Shown: positions 52,573-62,164 of the stretch, piece by piece
Layout of the letters: every line of letters begins with the position of its first letter
Numbering within the stretch: position 1 is the first letter of the stretch
Source: JABDIP01 sp965227455
GTDB taxonomy: Bacteria; Pseudomonadota; Alphaproteobacteria; DSM-16000; Inquilinaceae
Direction of reading: 5' to 3'
DNA length: 64,000 nucleotides
Assembly: GCA_965227455.1 (NCBI GenBank)
Contig: OZ245752.1
Coordinates: forward strand, 1,612,001 to 1,676,000
Notes under the pieces: model-generated
Databases searched by the model: none
What the model was told of the DNA's origin: nothing
What the model saw: only the letters and a program-made list of their open reading frames with translations
Translations under genes and position numbers: made by a program

Positions 52573-53622
52573 TCACCGCCAGCGGATGCGATAGCGGGTG
52601 AGCATGACGCTGACCAGGATCGCCAGCACCGACAGGCCGACCAGCACGTCGGCGATATAGGTCGGGATGTCGGCCGCCCGGCTCATGGCGTCGGCGCCCA
52701 CATAGACCGCGGAGAGGAACAGGGCCGAGGCGATGACGCCGATCGGATGGAGCTGCGCCAGCATGGCGACGGCGATGCCGGTGTAGCCGAAGCCAGGCGA
52801 CAGATCGAGGGTCAGGTAACCCTTCAGCCCGGCCACCTCGCTGACCCCGGCGAGGCCGGCCAGGCCGCCGCTGATCAGCGCGGTGCGGATCACCGTGCGC
52901 TCGACCGGGATGCCGGCGAAGCGGGCGGCGTCCGGATTGTGCCCCACGGCACGGATCTGATAGCCCCAGACGGTGAAGCGCATCAGCGCCCAGACCGCCA
53001 CAGCGGCAATGACCGCGAAGATCAGCCCGGCATGCAGGCGGCCGCGGGCCACCAGCTTCGGGAACAGGCCTTCATCGACGACCGGGGAGGCCTGCGGCCA
53101 TCCCAATGCCATCGGGTCCTTCCACGGCCCCTCTAAGAGGTAGCCGACGAGCAGCAGGATGACGAAGTTCAGCAGCAGGGTGGTGACCACCTCGTCGACC
53201 TTGAGATGGGTCTTGAGAAGCACCGGCACGATCAGGATGGCGCCGCCAGCCAGCGCGCCCGCCAGCATCAGGAAAGGCACCATGAGGATCGGCGGCAGCC
53301 CGACCAGACCGGTGCCGAAGAAGGTGACGGCGAGCGCCCCGCAATAGAGCTGCCCCTCGGCGCCGATATTGTAGAACTTGGCCCGGAAGGCCACCGCCGC
53401 CGCCAGCCCGGTGAAGATCAGCGGGATCGAGCGGGTCAGGGTCTCCTTCAGCGCGAAGGTCGAGCCCAGCGCCCCCTGGAACAGCAGGCCGTAGGCGTTC
53501 AACACCGGCTCGCCGGTCCACAGGATCAGCCCGGAGCCGATCAACAGCGATGCCGCCACGGCCGCCACCGGCGCCAGCCCGGCGCGCCACAACGAGATCT
53601 CCGCGCGCGGCTCAATCAGCAT
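52573..53622 (-). CDS. ABC transporter permease (nucleoside/base, BMP-associated)
   Basis: 349 aa, about 8-10 membrane segments. FYNIGAEGQLYCGALAVTF near residue 80 and GHNPDAARFAGI match the YufP/NupP type. ATG 53622 overlaps the ATPase gene by 11 bases. Confidence 0.9.
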   Translation of the reverse strand: MLIEPRAEISLWRAGLAPVAAVAASLLIGSGLILWTGEPVLNAYGLLFQGALGSTFALKETLTRSIPLIFTGLAAAVAFRAKFYNIGAEGQLYCGALAVTFFGTGLVGLPPILMVPFLMLAGALAGGAILIVPVLLKTHLKVDEVVTTLLLNFVILLLVGYLLEGPWKDPMALGWPQASPVVDEGLFPKLVARGRLHAGLIFAVIAAVAVWALMRFTVWGYQIRAVGHNPDAARFAGIPVERTVIRTALISGGLAGLAGVSEVAGLKGYLTLDLSPGFGYTGIAVAMLAQLHPIGVIASALFLSAVYVGADAMSRAADIPTYIADVLVGLSVLAILVSVMLTRYRIRWR

Positions 53623-55153
53623 GGGAAAGCTCCGCCGCCGGCGCCTCGGCGGCTCGGTCATGGCCGGCCATCATCAGGCCGATGTCCTGGATCGTGACCT
53701 CGGCGCGATCGAACGGCCCCGACAGCCGGCCGTGATAGAGCACCGCCACCCGGTCCGACAGGGCCAGCAGCTCGTCCAGGTCTTCGGAGATCAGCAGAAT
53801 GCCGGCGCCCCGGAGGCGGGCCTCCAGCAGGCGTGTCTGGACATAGGCAATGGCGCCTTCGTCAAGCCCGCGCACCGGCTGGTTGGCCAGGATCAGACCG
53901 GGCTCCGGAGACAGAGCGCGGGCCAGGATCAGCTTCTGCATGTTGCCGCCGGAGAGCAGCTTGGTCTGCGCCAGCGGCCCCTCGCAGCGGATGTCGTACT
54001 CGGCGATCAGCGCATCGGCCCGCCCCAGGCAGGCGGATTTGTCGATCACCGCCCCGCCACGGCTGATCGGGCGGTCAGATAGGGACTCGCTGATCAGGTT
54101 CTCCCAAACACTCATGTCGCCGACGACGCCGGAGGCGTGGCGGTCTTCCGGGATCCGCCCGAGCCCACGCCGCACCATGTCGCGCGGCGAGAAATGCCGA
54201 ACCGTCTCGCCGAACAGGGTCACCGACCCTGCAACCGGCGGCGCCAGCCCGGACAGCAGATCGGCCAGTGCCCCCTGCCCGTTCCCCGCCACCCCTGCGA
54301 CGCCGACGATCTCATGGGCGTGCACCGTCAGGTCGATCCCATCGAGCGACGGGCCGTGGCGACCGGCGACCGCGACGCCGGCCAGTTCCAGCACCGGCGC
54401 GCCCGGGGCCAGCGGTTCCAGGCTCGGCCGGGTCACGGTGCGGCCGACCATCATCTCGGCCAGCATCGCGCGGTCCGCCTCGGCGGTGGCGACGGTGCCG
54501 ACCAGACGGCCGCGGCGCAGCACGGCCACCCGGTCGCTGATACTGAGGATCTCGTGCAGCTTGTGGGAGATGAACAGGATCGACAGACCCTTGGCGGTCA
54601 TGCGCTTCAGGGTGGCGAACAGGGCCTCGGCATCCTGCGGCGTCAGCACGGCGGTCGGCTCGTCGAGGATCAGGATGCGGGCATCGCGATAGAGCGCCTT
54701 CAGGATCTCCACCCGTTGGCGCTCGCCGACCGATAATTCGGCGACGATCCGGTCCGGCTCCACCGCCAGTCCGAAATCCTCGGAAAGCCGGGACAGCTTG
54801 GCCACCGCCGCCGACCGGTCCTGGCGCACCGCCCGCAGCGGCTCCGTTCCCAGCACGATGTTGTCCAGGACGGTCAGATTGTCGGCCAAGGTGAAATGCT
54901 GGTGCACCATGCCGATGCCCGCCGCCAGCGCCGCCATGGTCGAGCCCGGCGCGAGCAGTTCGTTGGCCACATGGATCTCGCCCGCATCGGCCGTGTAGTG
55001 GCCGAACAGGATGTTCATCAGCGTCGTCTTGCCGGCGCCGTTCTCGCCCAGCAAGGCCAGCACCTCGCCCGCCTCCAACGACAGCGAAATGCCGTCATTG
55101 GCCACCAGCCCGCCGAAGCGCTTGGTGATGTCACGAAATTCCAGGATGGGCAT
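53612..55153 (-). CDS. ABC transporter ATP-binding protein with two nucleotide-binding domains
   Basis: 513 aa. First domain: Walker A LLGENGAGKTTLMN, signature LSVGERQRVEILKAL, Walker B ILILDEPTAVLT. Second domain: degenerate Walker A VAGVAGNGQGALADLL lacking the Lys, signature LSGGNMQKLILARAL. This asymmetry is normal in the RbsA/YufO type. ATG 55153 starts the protein at its first strand (MPILEFRDITKRFGG). Confidence 0.92.
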   Translation of the reverse strand: MPILEFRDITKRFGGLVANDGISLSLEAGEVLALLGENGAGKTTLMNILFGHYTADAGEIHVANELLAPGSTMAALAAGIGMVHQHFTLADNLTVLDNIVLGTEPLRAVRQDRSAAVAKLSRLSEDFGLAVEPDRIVAELSVGERQRVEILKALYRDARILILDEPTAVLTPQDAEALFATLKRMTAKGLSILFISHKLHEILSISDRVAVLRRGRLVGTVATAEADRAMLAEMMVGRTVTRPSLEPLAPGAPVLELAGVAVAGRHGPSLDGIDLTVHAHEIVGVAGVAGNGQGALADLLSGLAPPVAGSVTLFGETVRHFSPRDMVRRGLGRIPEDRHASGVVGDMSVWENLISESLSDRPISRGGAVIDKSACLGRADALIAEYDIRCEGPLAQTKLLSGGNMQKLILARALSPEPGLILANQPVRGLDEGAIAYVQTRLLEARLRGAGILLISEDLDELLALSDRVAVLYHGRLSGPFDRAEVTIQDIGLMMAGHDRAAEAPAAELSHAD

Positions 55154-55179
55154 GGGGCGGAAACCCGTTTCGAGAAGAG

Positions 55180-55320
55180 CCCCCTCACCCTCCCGCTGCG
55201 CGGGCCCCTCCCTCTCCCACAAGGGAGAGGGAAACAGCGGCCATTCGGATCGGCCGCCATGCCCCTCTCCCCTTGTGGGAGAGGGAGGGACCCGCGGCGA
55301 AGCCGTGGGAGGGTGAGGGG
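55180..55320. repeat. Palindromic repeat, family B copy 4
   Basis: CCCCCTCACCCTCCCGCTGC to GCCGTGGGAGGGTGAGGGG, with an inner CTCCCTCTCCCACAAGGG hairpin. It lies between the BMP binding-protein gene and the ATPase gene, again directly after a binding-protein gene. Confidence 0.85.
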
Positions 55321-55340
55321 TCTAAATCAAAGCCCCGAAA

Positions 55341-56348
55341 TCAATAAGTCGATTTCGGTTCCTCGTCGTTGATGGTGACGACGAAATCGCCGGCGAGGAT
55401 CTGGGCCTGGACCTCCTCGACCCGAGCCTTGGCGTCGGCCGGGATACGGTCCTCGAACTCGTAATACGGCGCGAGGCTGGCGCCGCCGCGCTGCATCATG
55501 GTCCATTCCTTGTAGTCCTCGGCGGCGAAGGTGCCGTCCTTGACCCGGGAGATGGCGTGCGCGATGGCCGCGTTCATGTCCCACAGGGCGGAGGTGACGA
55601 CCACGTCGGTGCCGTTCTCCTCCTTGTTCATGTCGTTGACATTGCCGAACGCGATGATGCCCTTCTCGCGGGCCGCGTCGACCACCCCGGCGCGCTCGGC
55701 ATAGAGCACGTCGACACCGGCCTCGATCTGGGCGAAGGCCGCCTCCTTGGCCTTGGGCGGGTCGTACCAGGAGCCGATGAAGGTGACCTTGAACTCGACA
55801 TCCGGATTGACCGAGCGGGCGCCCTCGATGAAGGCGTGGAACAGCCGGTTCACCTCGCCGATCGGATAGCCGCCGACCATGCCGATACGGTTGTTCTCGG
55901 TCATGGATCCGGCAAGGATTCCCATCAGATAGCAGGGTTCGTGAATGTAGTTGTCGAACACCGCGAAGTTGCTGCCATGGGGCCGGAACGGGTCGCCCAT
56001 CAGGAACGCCACCTCCGGGTATTCGTCGGCCACCTGGCGCGCCTCGCGGCTGATGCCGAAGGCCTCGCCGACGATCAGCTTGACGCCGCTCTCAGCATAT
56101 TCCCGCAGCACCCGGATGTAGTCGGTGTTGGCGACCTTTTCGGAGAACGAATACTCGATCTCGCCGGCCTCCTGGGCGGCGACCAGCGCCTGGTGCAGGC
56201 GGGCATCCCATTTCTGCTGGATCGGCTGGGTGTAGATGCCGGCGACCCGGATGGTGTCGGCAAAGGCCGGGCGGACGCCCAGCGCCGTCGTGCCGGTCAC
56301 GGCGCCGATCAAGGCCAGCGCCGTCCGTCTGGTGAATACAAATGTCAT
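55341..56348 (-). CDS. BMP-family ABC transporter substrate-binding protein
   Basis: 335 aa. Signal peptide with TRRTALALIGAVTGTTALG and Ala-rich cleavage near residue 30. The double-Arg start could be Tat or Sec. The mature part is the BMP/PnrA fold with GISREARQVADEYPEVAFLMG. Family ligands are nucleosides or bases, which agrees with the CodA-like enzyme downstream. It heads the operon. Confidence 0.9.
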   Translation of the reverse strand: MTFVFTRRTALALIGAVTGTTALGVRPAFADTIRVAGIYTQPIQQKWDARLHQALVAAQEAGEIEYSFSEKVANTDYIRVLREYAESGVKLIVGEAFGISREARQVADEYPEVAFLMGDPFRPHGSNFAVFDNYIHEPCYLMGILAGSMTENNRIGMVGGYPIGEVNRLFHAFIEGARSVNPDVEFKVTFIGSWYDPPKAKEAAFAQIEAGVDVLYAERAGVVDAAREKGIIAFGNVNDMNKEENGTDVVVTSALWDMNAAIAHAISRVKDGTFAAEDYKEWTMMQRGGASLAPYYEFEDRIPADAKARVEEVQAQILAGDFVVTINDEEPKSTY

Positions 56349-56576
56349 GATGTGCCTTCCTGTCCTGTGTTGCGCCCTCCCCCGGAAGCGCCCCGGCCGT
56401 CATGGCGCGGCCTTCCACTCCAGGCGTCCCGGCACCGCGCCTGTTTCGGTTTTTTGGCGATGCCGAACGCGAAGTAAATCCCAGGCCTGGAAACCGGGCA
56501 AGATCAATCTCCTGCGACGGAGGGTGGGCCGCTAGAATGCGAATGCTGTACCGGCCAGCGGATTCGACGGACGGAC

Positions 56577-57008
56577 ATGAGCGAAATCACGTCCAATGGC
56601 GACCTGCGCCCAAATTGGGCAACGGTCGCCGCAATAGCCGCCGTCATTTTCGGCGGGGCGACAATTCTGTTCGGCGGGCGCGTACTGTTCGGGGGTACCG
56701 AGGTAAGGGCGGCGTTGGGCGACATAGTACCGTTTGTGCTCTGGTTCAATTTCGTCGCCGGTTTCGCCTATGTCCTGGCCGGCATCGGCCTGTTCCTGTG
56801 GAAGCGGTGGGCAGCCGAGTTGGCGGCCCTGATCGCCGGCACGACCGCCCTCGCCATCCTGGCCCTCGGGCTCCATATCGCGATGGGCGGCGCCTTCGAG
56901 CTTCGCACAGTCGGTGCCTTGGTCCTGCGGGCTAGCGTCTGGACGGTGATAGCTCTACACGCCTGTCAAGCATTGGGATGCCGGTTACGTCCCTTCATCG
57001 GTTCCTGA
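56577..57008 (+). CDS. Small four-helix membrane protein
   Basis: 143 aa. Hydrophobic segments at about residues 15-35, 52-75, 82-105 and 112-130. Short polar N-terminus and a small C-terminal tail. No family recognised and no residues suggesting an enzyme. It stands alone, converging on the RNA-repair operon. Confidence 0.65.
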   Translation: MSEITSNGDLRPNWATVAAIAAVIFGGATILFGGRVLFGGTEVRAALGDIVPFVLWFNFVAGFAYVLAGIGLFLWKRWAAELAALIAGTTALAILALGLHIAMGGAFELRTVGALVLRASVWTVIALHACQALGCRLRPFIGS

Positions 57009-57042
57009 CGCACTTCGCACCGCAGGCACTGGGCTGGCACGG

Positions 57043-59607
57043 TCAGAGTCGTGGGTCGACCGGCTCCGATTCCAAGGCCAGGACGCCGAAGACGCATTCA
57101 TGGACCCGGCGTAGTGGTTCGCCGGCGACGAAGCGGTGCAGGGCCTCGTAGCCCAGCGCGAACTCCCGGATGGCCAGCGAGCGCTTGCGGCCCAGGCCCC
57201 GCCGGCGCAATCGCTCCAGGTTGCCGGGCACGTCGTATTCCGGGCCGTAGATGATGCGCAGATATTCCGGGCCGCGGCATTTCAGGGCCGGCTGGACGAG
57301 GCCTTTCGAGCCGCGGGCGATCGGCGTCATCGGCTTGACCACCATGCCCTCGCCGCCGCGTCCGGTCATGCTGGTCCACCATTCCGTTACCGCCTCGACC
57401 GCCGAGGCGTCGGCCAGATCGACGATGCGATGGGCGGTGGCCATCAGCACCGGGTCGTCTGTGGCGGACAGTTCGGCCAGGGTCTGCATGTGCCAGCCGT
57501 GATCGCGGTCGGCATGCACGGCGCCTTCGCTCGCCAGCAGCTGGAACGGGGCGATGCGATAGTCGTCCAGCGAGCGCACCGGCCAGCAATAGTGGCGATA
57601 GGCCTCGGCGAACTGCTCGGCACGTTGATGGCGGTCGCGGGTGCGATCCAGAACGTCGCCCATGTCGATGCCGCGCTTCGCCGTCGCATCCATGACCTGC
57701 GCCATGTCCGACAGGCTGGCCCGAGCGGCCGAGGCGACGCTGGCGTACTGGCTGGCGATCAGCGACTGGGCCTTGGCCGACCACGGCATGATCTCGGCAT
57801 CCAGCACGAACCAACCGGTCTCGAACCGGTCCCACCACCCGGCGGCATCCGCCGCCGCCCGGACCCGGCCGAGCATCGCCTCGGCAGTCTCGCTGTCGGG
57901 AAAGAACGGACGGCCCGTGCGGGTGTAGACAGCGCCGGTCTCGCCGGTGGCGATACCGAAACGGTCGCGCGCGACGTCGACGTCGCGGCAGACCACCAGC
58001 ACCGCACGGGAGCCCATATGCTTTTCCTCGCAGACCACCGTGCCGCTGTCCTGGCTCTCGAAATAGCCGAAGGCCTCCGCCGGATGCTCGAGCAGTCCGG
58101 GGCGCTCGGATGTGGCCGAGGGCGACATGGTCGGCGGCAGATAGACCAGCCATTTGGGATTGCTGGCGAACCGCGCCATGGTCTCCAGCGCCGGGGTCGC
58201 CTGGTCCTCCAGGATGGTGACGGTCTTGGCGAGCCGGGTCTCGACGATGCGCTTGCCGCGGACATCCTCGATGTCGAGCATGTCGTCGGCCGCCGCCTGG
58301 GCCGAAAGCCCGTCGCCCGTACCGTGAAGCGGTTTTACCGGCTCGGCATAGACTTCGGCCGCCGGGACTGAGATCAGCTCGCGCTCCGGCCAGCGCAGGG
58401 CGGTCAGCTTACCGCCGAAGACGCAGCCCGTGTCCAGGCAGATGGTGCCGTTCAGCCAGTCGGCCTCGGGGACCGGCGTGTGGCCATAGGCGATCTGCAC
58501 CGGGCCGCGATACTCCGCCGCCCAGTTGTGCCGGACCGGCAGGCCGAACTCGTCGGTCTCGCCGGTGGTCTCGCCATACATGGTGAAGCCGCGGATGGCG
58601 GCCGAGGCGCGGCCGATCATGGTCTCCTTGATGCCGGCATGGGCCACCGCGAGACGCCCCTCGTCGAGCCAGTAATGGCTGAGCAGCCCGTCAAGGAAGC
58701 TGCGCGCCTCTTTGCCGAAGGCCTCCGGCTCGGCTTCCAGCTGTTCGATGGATTCCGCCAGGCCGTGGGCAATCTTCACCTTGCGGCCGTTCATCCATTT
58801 CAGCAGCTTTTCATCGTGGTTGCCGCGCACGCAGAGCGCCGTGCCGGCCTCGACCATCGCCATGACAAGGCGCAGCACGTCCGGCGTGCGCGGGCCGCGA
58901 TCGACCAGATCGCCGACGAAGACCGCCCGCCGGCCTTTCGGCGGCGTCACGCTGCAGGTCCGCGCCTCGCCCTCGCCTTCGAACGACACCGCATAGCCGA
59001 GCTTTCCGAGCAGGGCCTCCAGCTCGTCGCCGCAGCCATGCACATCGCCGATGATGTCGAACGGGCCGGTGGTGGCGCGCCGGTCGGTCCATAGCGGTTC
59101 GCGCAGCACGATGGCCTGATCCATCTCCTCTACCGAGCGGAAGACGTGGACGTGGCGGTAGCCCTCCTTCTGCAACCCGCGCAGGCTGCGGCGGATCGAG
59201 CGGGTGTGGTTGCGCACCACATGCGACCCGAACTGGCGGTCGGGCCGGTTGGCGTTGCGCTCGTGGCAGACCGCCTCGCCGACATCGAAGACCAGGGCCA
59301 CCGGCAGGGCGTGGTACCGCCGCGCCAGGGTCACGTAATGCCTGCGGTCCTCTGCCCGGACATTGGTGGCGTCGACCACGGTCAGCCGCCGTGCGGCCAG
59401 CCGCTTCTCGATGATGAAATGCACCAGCTCGAAGGCCGGCCCGGTGGCGGATTGGTCGTTCTCGTTATCGGCCACGATGCCGCGGCAGGTATCGGAGGAG
59501 ACGATCTCGGTCGGCTTGAAATGCGTGCGGGCGAAGGTCGACTTGCCGGAGCCGGACGCGCCGATCAGTATCACCAGCGCGAACTCAGGGATGCGGGTTT
59601 CGGCCAT
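57043..59607 (-). CDS. pnkp: Polynucleotide kinase-phosphatase-ligase, bacterial RNA repair (Pnkp)
   Basis: 854 aa. Residues 1-170: 5'-kinase with P-loop GASGSGKST (K22). Residues about 180-400: metallophosphoesterase with D188/H190 (GDVHG), VFVGDLVDRGP and RGNHDEK. Residues about 480-854: ligase-type adenylyltransferase with motif I Lys in KHMGSRAVLV. This heals and seals broken RNA ends together with Hen1. The ATG at 59607 overlaps the Hen1 stop by one base. Confidence 0.93.
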   Translation of the reverse strand: MAETRIPEFALVILIGASGSGKSTFARTHFKPTEIVSSDTCRGIVADNENDQSATGPAFELVHFIIEKRLAARRLTVVDATNVRAEDRRHYVTLARRYHALPVALVFDVGEAVCHERNANRPDRQFGSHVVRNHTRSIRRSLRGLQKEGYRHVHVFRSVEEMDQAIVLREPLWTDRRATTGPFDIIGDVHGCGDELEALLGKLGYAVSFEGEGEARTCSVTPPKGRRAVFVGDLVDRGPRTPDVLRLVMAMVEAGTALCVRGNHDEKLLKWMNGRKVKIAHGLAESIEQLEAEPEAFGKEARSFLDGLLSHYWLDEGRLAVAHAGIKETMIGRASAAIRGFTMYGETTGETDEFGLPVRHNWAAEYRGPVQIAYGHTPVPEADWLNGTICLDTGCVFGGKLTALRWPERELISVPAAEVYAEPVKPLHGTGDGLSAQAAADDMLDIEDVRGKRIVETRLAKTVTILEDQATPALETMARFASNPKWLVYLPPTMSPSATSERPGLLEHPAEAFGYFESQDSGTVVCEEKHMGSRAVLVVCRDVDVARDRFGIATGETGAVYTRTGRPFFPDSETAEAMLGRVRAAADAAGWWDRFETGWFVLDAEIMPWSAKAQSLIASQYASVASAARASLSDMAQVMDATAKRGIDMGDVLDRTRDRHQRAEQFAEAYRHYCWPVRSLDDYRIAPFQLLASEGAVHADRDHGWHMQTLAELSATDDPVLMATAHRIVDLADASAVEAVTEWWTSMTGRGGEGMVVKPMTPIARGSKGLVQPALKCRGPEYLRIIYGPEYDVPGNLERLRRRGLGRKRSLAIREFALGYEALHRFVAGEPLRRVHECVFGVLALESEPVDPRL

Positions 59608-61010
59608 CACGCCACCCCGCGTTCGAAGACGGCCATCTGGCTCGGCGCGCCATGCTTGGGATCGACCTCGCCGATCGGGGCGGTGTGCACACCATAGCCG
59701 TGCTCCGACGCGACCCGCTCGGCCCAGGCCTGGAATTCGGCCCGGGTCCATTCGAAGCGGTGGTCGGGATGGCGCAGCCGGTCCTGCGGCATGTCCTCGA
59801 ACAGCACATTGTATTCGCGGTTCGGCGTGGTCACGACGATGGTTTCCGGCTTGGCGTGGCGGAACACCACCCGTTCCACGGCCGGCAGGCGGTCCTCGTC
59901 CAGATGCTCGATCACCTCGACCAGGGCAGCGGCGTCGAAACCCTCCAGGCGGCGGTCGCGATAGGTCAGCGCGCCATGGGCGAGCGCGATGCGGCCGCGC
60001 TGCCGCTCGGACATGCGGTCGAGCTTCAGCTTGTCCGCCGCCCGCTCCAGGGAGCGGATGCTGGTATCCATGCCCAGGATCTCGGTGAATTGCCGGTTGG
60101 CCAGCAGGTGCTTCAGCAGCCGGCCCTCGCCGCAGCCCAGATCGACCACCCGCTTGGCGCCGCTTTCCGCCAGCGCGGCGGCGACGGTCTCCAGCCGCAG
60201 ATCGTGCAGACGGATGGGTTTTTCCAGCGCCTCCTCAGCGCTGTCCCGCGCCTCCGGCGCCAGTTCCTCCTCCGACGCCTCCTCGGTTGCCAGACGCGCC
60301 AGGGCTTCGCGTACCAGCCGCAGGCGACGGTGGAGATAGCGCCGGACGATGAAGTCGCGCTCCGGATGGTCCTCCAGCCAGCCTTCGCCATTGGCCAGCA
60401 GCTTCTCGACCTCGTCCTGATCGAGATAGTAGTGCTTCGAGCCGTCCAGGACCGGGATCAGCACATAGAGGTGGGACAGCAGGTCGGCGAGGCGAATGAC
60501 GGCGCTGAGCCGCAGCCGGATGAACGGCCCCTCGCCCAGATCGGCCAGGGCTTCGTCCAGCGGGATCGGCGTCTCCTCCACCGCATAGCCGAGGGGCTCG
60601 AACAGCCGGGCGACGACCCCTTCGCGGCCCCGCGCGGCGATCGCGGAGATGGTCGCCTCCAGTGGGATGGCCGTGTCGGCAAGCGCCTGGCGCTCCTTGG
60701 AACGGCCGCCCATGGCGGTGCGCAGGCATTGCGACAGGGCGACCGACATCAGCGACGAGGCCGCATAGGGCCGGTCGTTGACATACTGGTCGAGCAGCCC
60801 GTCGGAACCGCGGCCCTTGCCGCGCACCAGCGCCACCGGATCGACCTCGACGCCCAGCGCGAAGGTGCACCGCTCCTCGCCGGCCTCCGGGAAGGCCATG
60901 AGCGCGCGGCCGAAATTCAGCGATTTCTCATGCAGGCGATCCGGGTTCTTGTGCAGCAGGAAGCCAAGATCCGTCGCCGGCCGGTGGGTGGTCGAGATGG
61001 TCAACAGCAT
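59607..61010 (-). CDS. hen1: 3'-terminal RNA ribose 2'-O-methyltransferase Hen1
   Basis: 467 aa. The N-terminal half is the Pnkp-interacting region (TTHRPATDLGFLLHKNPDRL); the C-terminal half is the SAM methyltransferase with VVDLGCGEGRLLKHLL and the metal motif VEVIEHLDED (ExxEH). It marks the repaired 3' end so the RNA cannot be cleaved again at the same site. One-base overlaps (TGATG) couple it to both RlaP upstream and Pnkp downstream. Confidence 0.93.
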   Translation of the reverse strand: MLLTISTTHRPATDLGFLLHKNPDRLHEKSLNFGRALMAFPEAGEERCTFALGVEVDPVALVRGKGRGSDGLLDQYVNDRPYAASSLMSVALSQCLRTAMGGRSKERQALADTAIPLEATISAIAARGREGVVARLFEPLGYAVEETPIPLDEALADLGEGPFIRLRLSAVIRLADLLSHLYVLIPVLDGSKHYYLDQDEVEKLLANGEGWLEDHPERDFIVRRYLHRRLRLVREALARLATEEASEEELAPEARDSAEEALEKPIRLHDLRLETVAAALAESGAKRVVDLGCGEGRLLKHLLANRQFTEILGMDTSIRSLERAADKLKLDRMSERQRGRIALAHGALTYRDRRLEGFDAAALVEVIEHLDEDRLPAVERVVFRHAKPETIVVTTPNREYNVLFEDMPQDRLRHPDHRFEWTRAEFQAWAERVASEHGYGVHTAPIGEVDPKHGAPSQMAVFERGVA

Positions 61011-61813
61011 CAGCCGCCCTCTGCAACAAGAGCCCGGAACAGGGCATTGGCTTCCGCCAGCAGGTCCGCCGGCGGCTCCGTCAAGGTACCGAGCCGGTCG
61101 CGGGCATCGGCGATCTCCGCCTCCGCCAGGGCATCGAGCTCTGGCACGCGGGGGCCGGCGCCGAGTTCCCGGGTCTCCGCCTTGCGCGCCAGCAACTCGT
61201 CGAGAAAGACCTCCAGGCCGTCCCCGAGATCGGAGGCCAAGCGCAGGGCGGCGAAATCCATCGGCACCGCCTCGTCCTGGCGCAGGCGCAGCCAGCGCAG
61301 GGCCAGCACCGGGCGCAGCACATAGAAATACTTCTTGAGCTTCACCGAATCCTTGCCGTCGACATATTTGCGGTACTGGCTCTCCGCCAGGTGCAGATAA
61401 TGGTGCGTCGACGGGCGGCGGAAAGCCGCCTTGTCGGCCAGCGCCGTCAGCCGGGCCATGGCATCGGCATCGGCGCGATAGAGGATCGGCGAGCGCAGCC
61501 ATTCCAGCAGCACCGGGTTGGGCTTGATGGCAAGCTGCAGGGCCTTCCCCAGATCCCAGCCATTGATGTCGAGATCGCCGTCGATCGGCCGCTCGATCAC
61601 GTCGCGCCGGCTGTCGATGGACAGGTACCAGTCGCGCGGCCGGGCATAGACAAAGCGCACGTCATAGTCGGAATCCGGCGACGGAAAACCCCAGGCGCGG
61701 CTGCCCGACTCCACCGCGAACAAGATGCGTGCATCCTCCTCGGCGGCGATCGTGTCGAGCTGCTCGCCGATCAGCGTCCGCATCTCGGCGGGAATGGGAT
61801 GATGCTCGGACAT
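61010..61813 (-). CDS. RlaP-type nucleotidyltransferase of the RNA-repair operon
   Basis: 267 aa. DNA-polymerase-beta-fold nucleotidyltransferase: GSRAWGF then DSDYDVRF with the metal-binding Asp pair near residues 45-50. The family (RlaP) co-occurs with RNA ligase and Pnkp/Hen1 genes; its exact reaction is unproved. ATG 61813 is preceded by AGAAAGG. First gene of the operon, with a terminator-like hairpin 65 bases upstream. Confidence 0.85.
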   Translation of the reverse strand: MSEHHPIPAEMRTLIGEQLDTIAAEEDARILFAVESGSRAWGFPSPDSDYDVRFVYARPRDWYLSIDSRRDVIERPIDGDLDINGWDLGKALQLAIKPNPVLLEWLRSPILYRADADAMARLTALADKAAFRRPSTHHYLHLAESQYRKYVDGKDSVKLKKYFYVLRPVLALRWLRLRQDEAVPMDFAALRLASDLGDGLEVFLDELLARKAETRELGAGPRVPELDALAEAEIADARDRLGTLTEPPADLLAEANALFRALVAEGG

Positions 61814-61877
61814 GGTGCCTCTTTCTTGACGGAGAACTTCTAACGGTTGATTGCCGGACCGGGGCGGACACGAAAAA

Positions 61878-61908
61878 ACCCTCCCCGGCGGGCCTGCCAT
61901 GGGAGGGT
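61878..61908 (-). terminator. Intrinsic terminator / possible attenuator upstream of the RNA-repair operon
   Basis: On the minus strand ACCCTCCC (61908-61901) pairs with GGGAGGGT (61885-61878), followed by six T (61878-61873). It would stop minus-strand transcription about 65 bases before the RlaP start. The upstream hydrolase gene has its own hairpin, so this one may be a leader attenuator. Confidence 0.65.
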
Positions 61909-62123
61909 CGGTGACTGCGAACACCTGGCCCGGTGTCTAGCGCATTGCAGCCGCTCCCTCCCGCCGGCGCGGATTGCGCAGGCACGGCAGGCCTTCGCCG
62001 GAACTCGGCGCTGGCAATTCGATCTGCTGCTGTATCCGTCTCAGGTCCACGAATTCGGTCCCGGTTGTATGGGGCTGTCAGGCCCTCAGGAGGCGCGGTT
62101 TATGGGTGATCGGTCCGCCACTG

Positions 62124-62156
62124 TCAAGCGGCCGCCCGTCGCGAGCGGCCGCTTGA
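62124..62156 (-). terminator. Perfect 12-bp hairpin after the hydrolase gene
   Basis: TCAAGCGGCCGC (62124-62135) and GCGGCCGCTTGA (62145-62156) with a 9-base loop, 8 bases past the stop of the metallo-hydrolase gene. No T-tract. Confidence 0.65.
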
Positions 62157-62164
62157 TGCCGGTC

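Larger units (their letters stand above)
61814..62164. other. Intergenic leader between the hydrolase gene and the RNA-repair operon
   Basis: 351 bases holding the terminator at 61878-61908 and the hairpin at 62124-62156. No further gene was seen. A sigma-54 site of the kind found with RtcR-controlled RNA repair was looked for and not found. Confidence 0.5.

Noticed and set aside
61890..61900. Sigma-54 promoter (TGGCA core) before the RNA-repair operon
   Set aside because: TGGCAGGCC is not followed by TTGC at the required spacing and lies inside the terminator loop.
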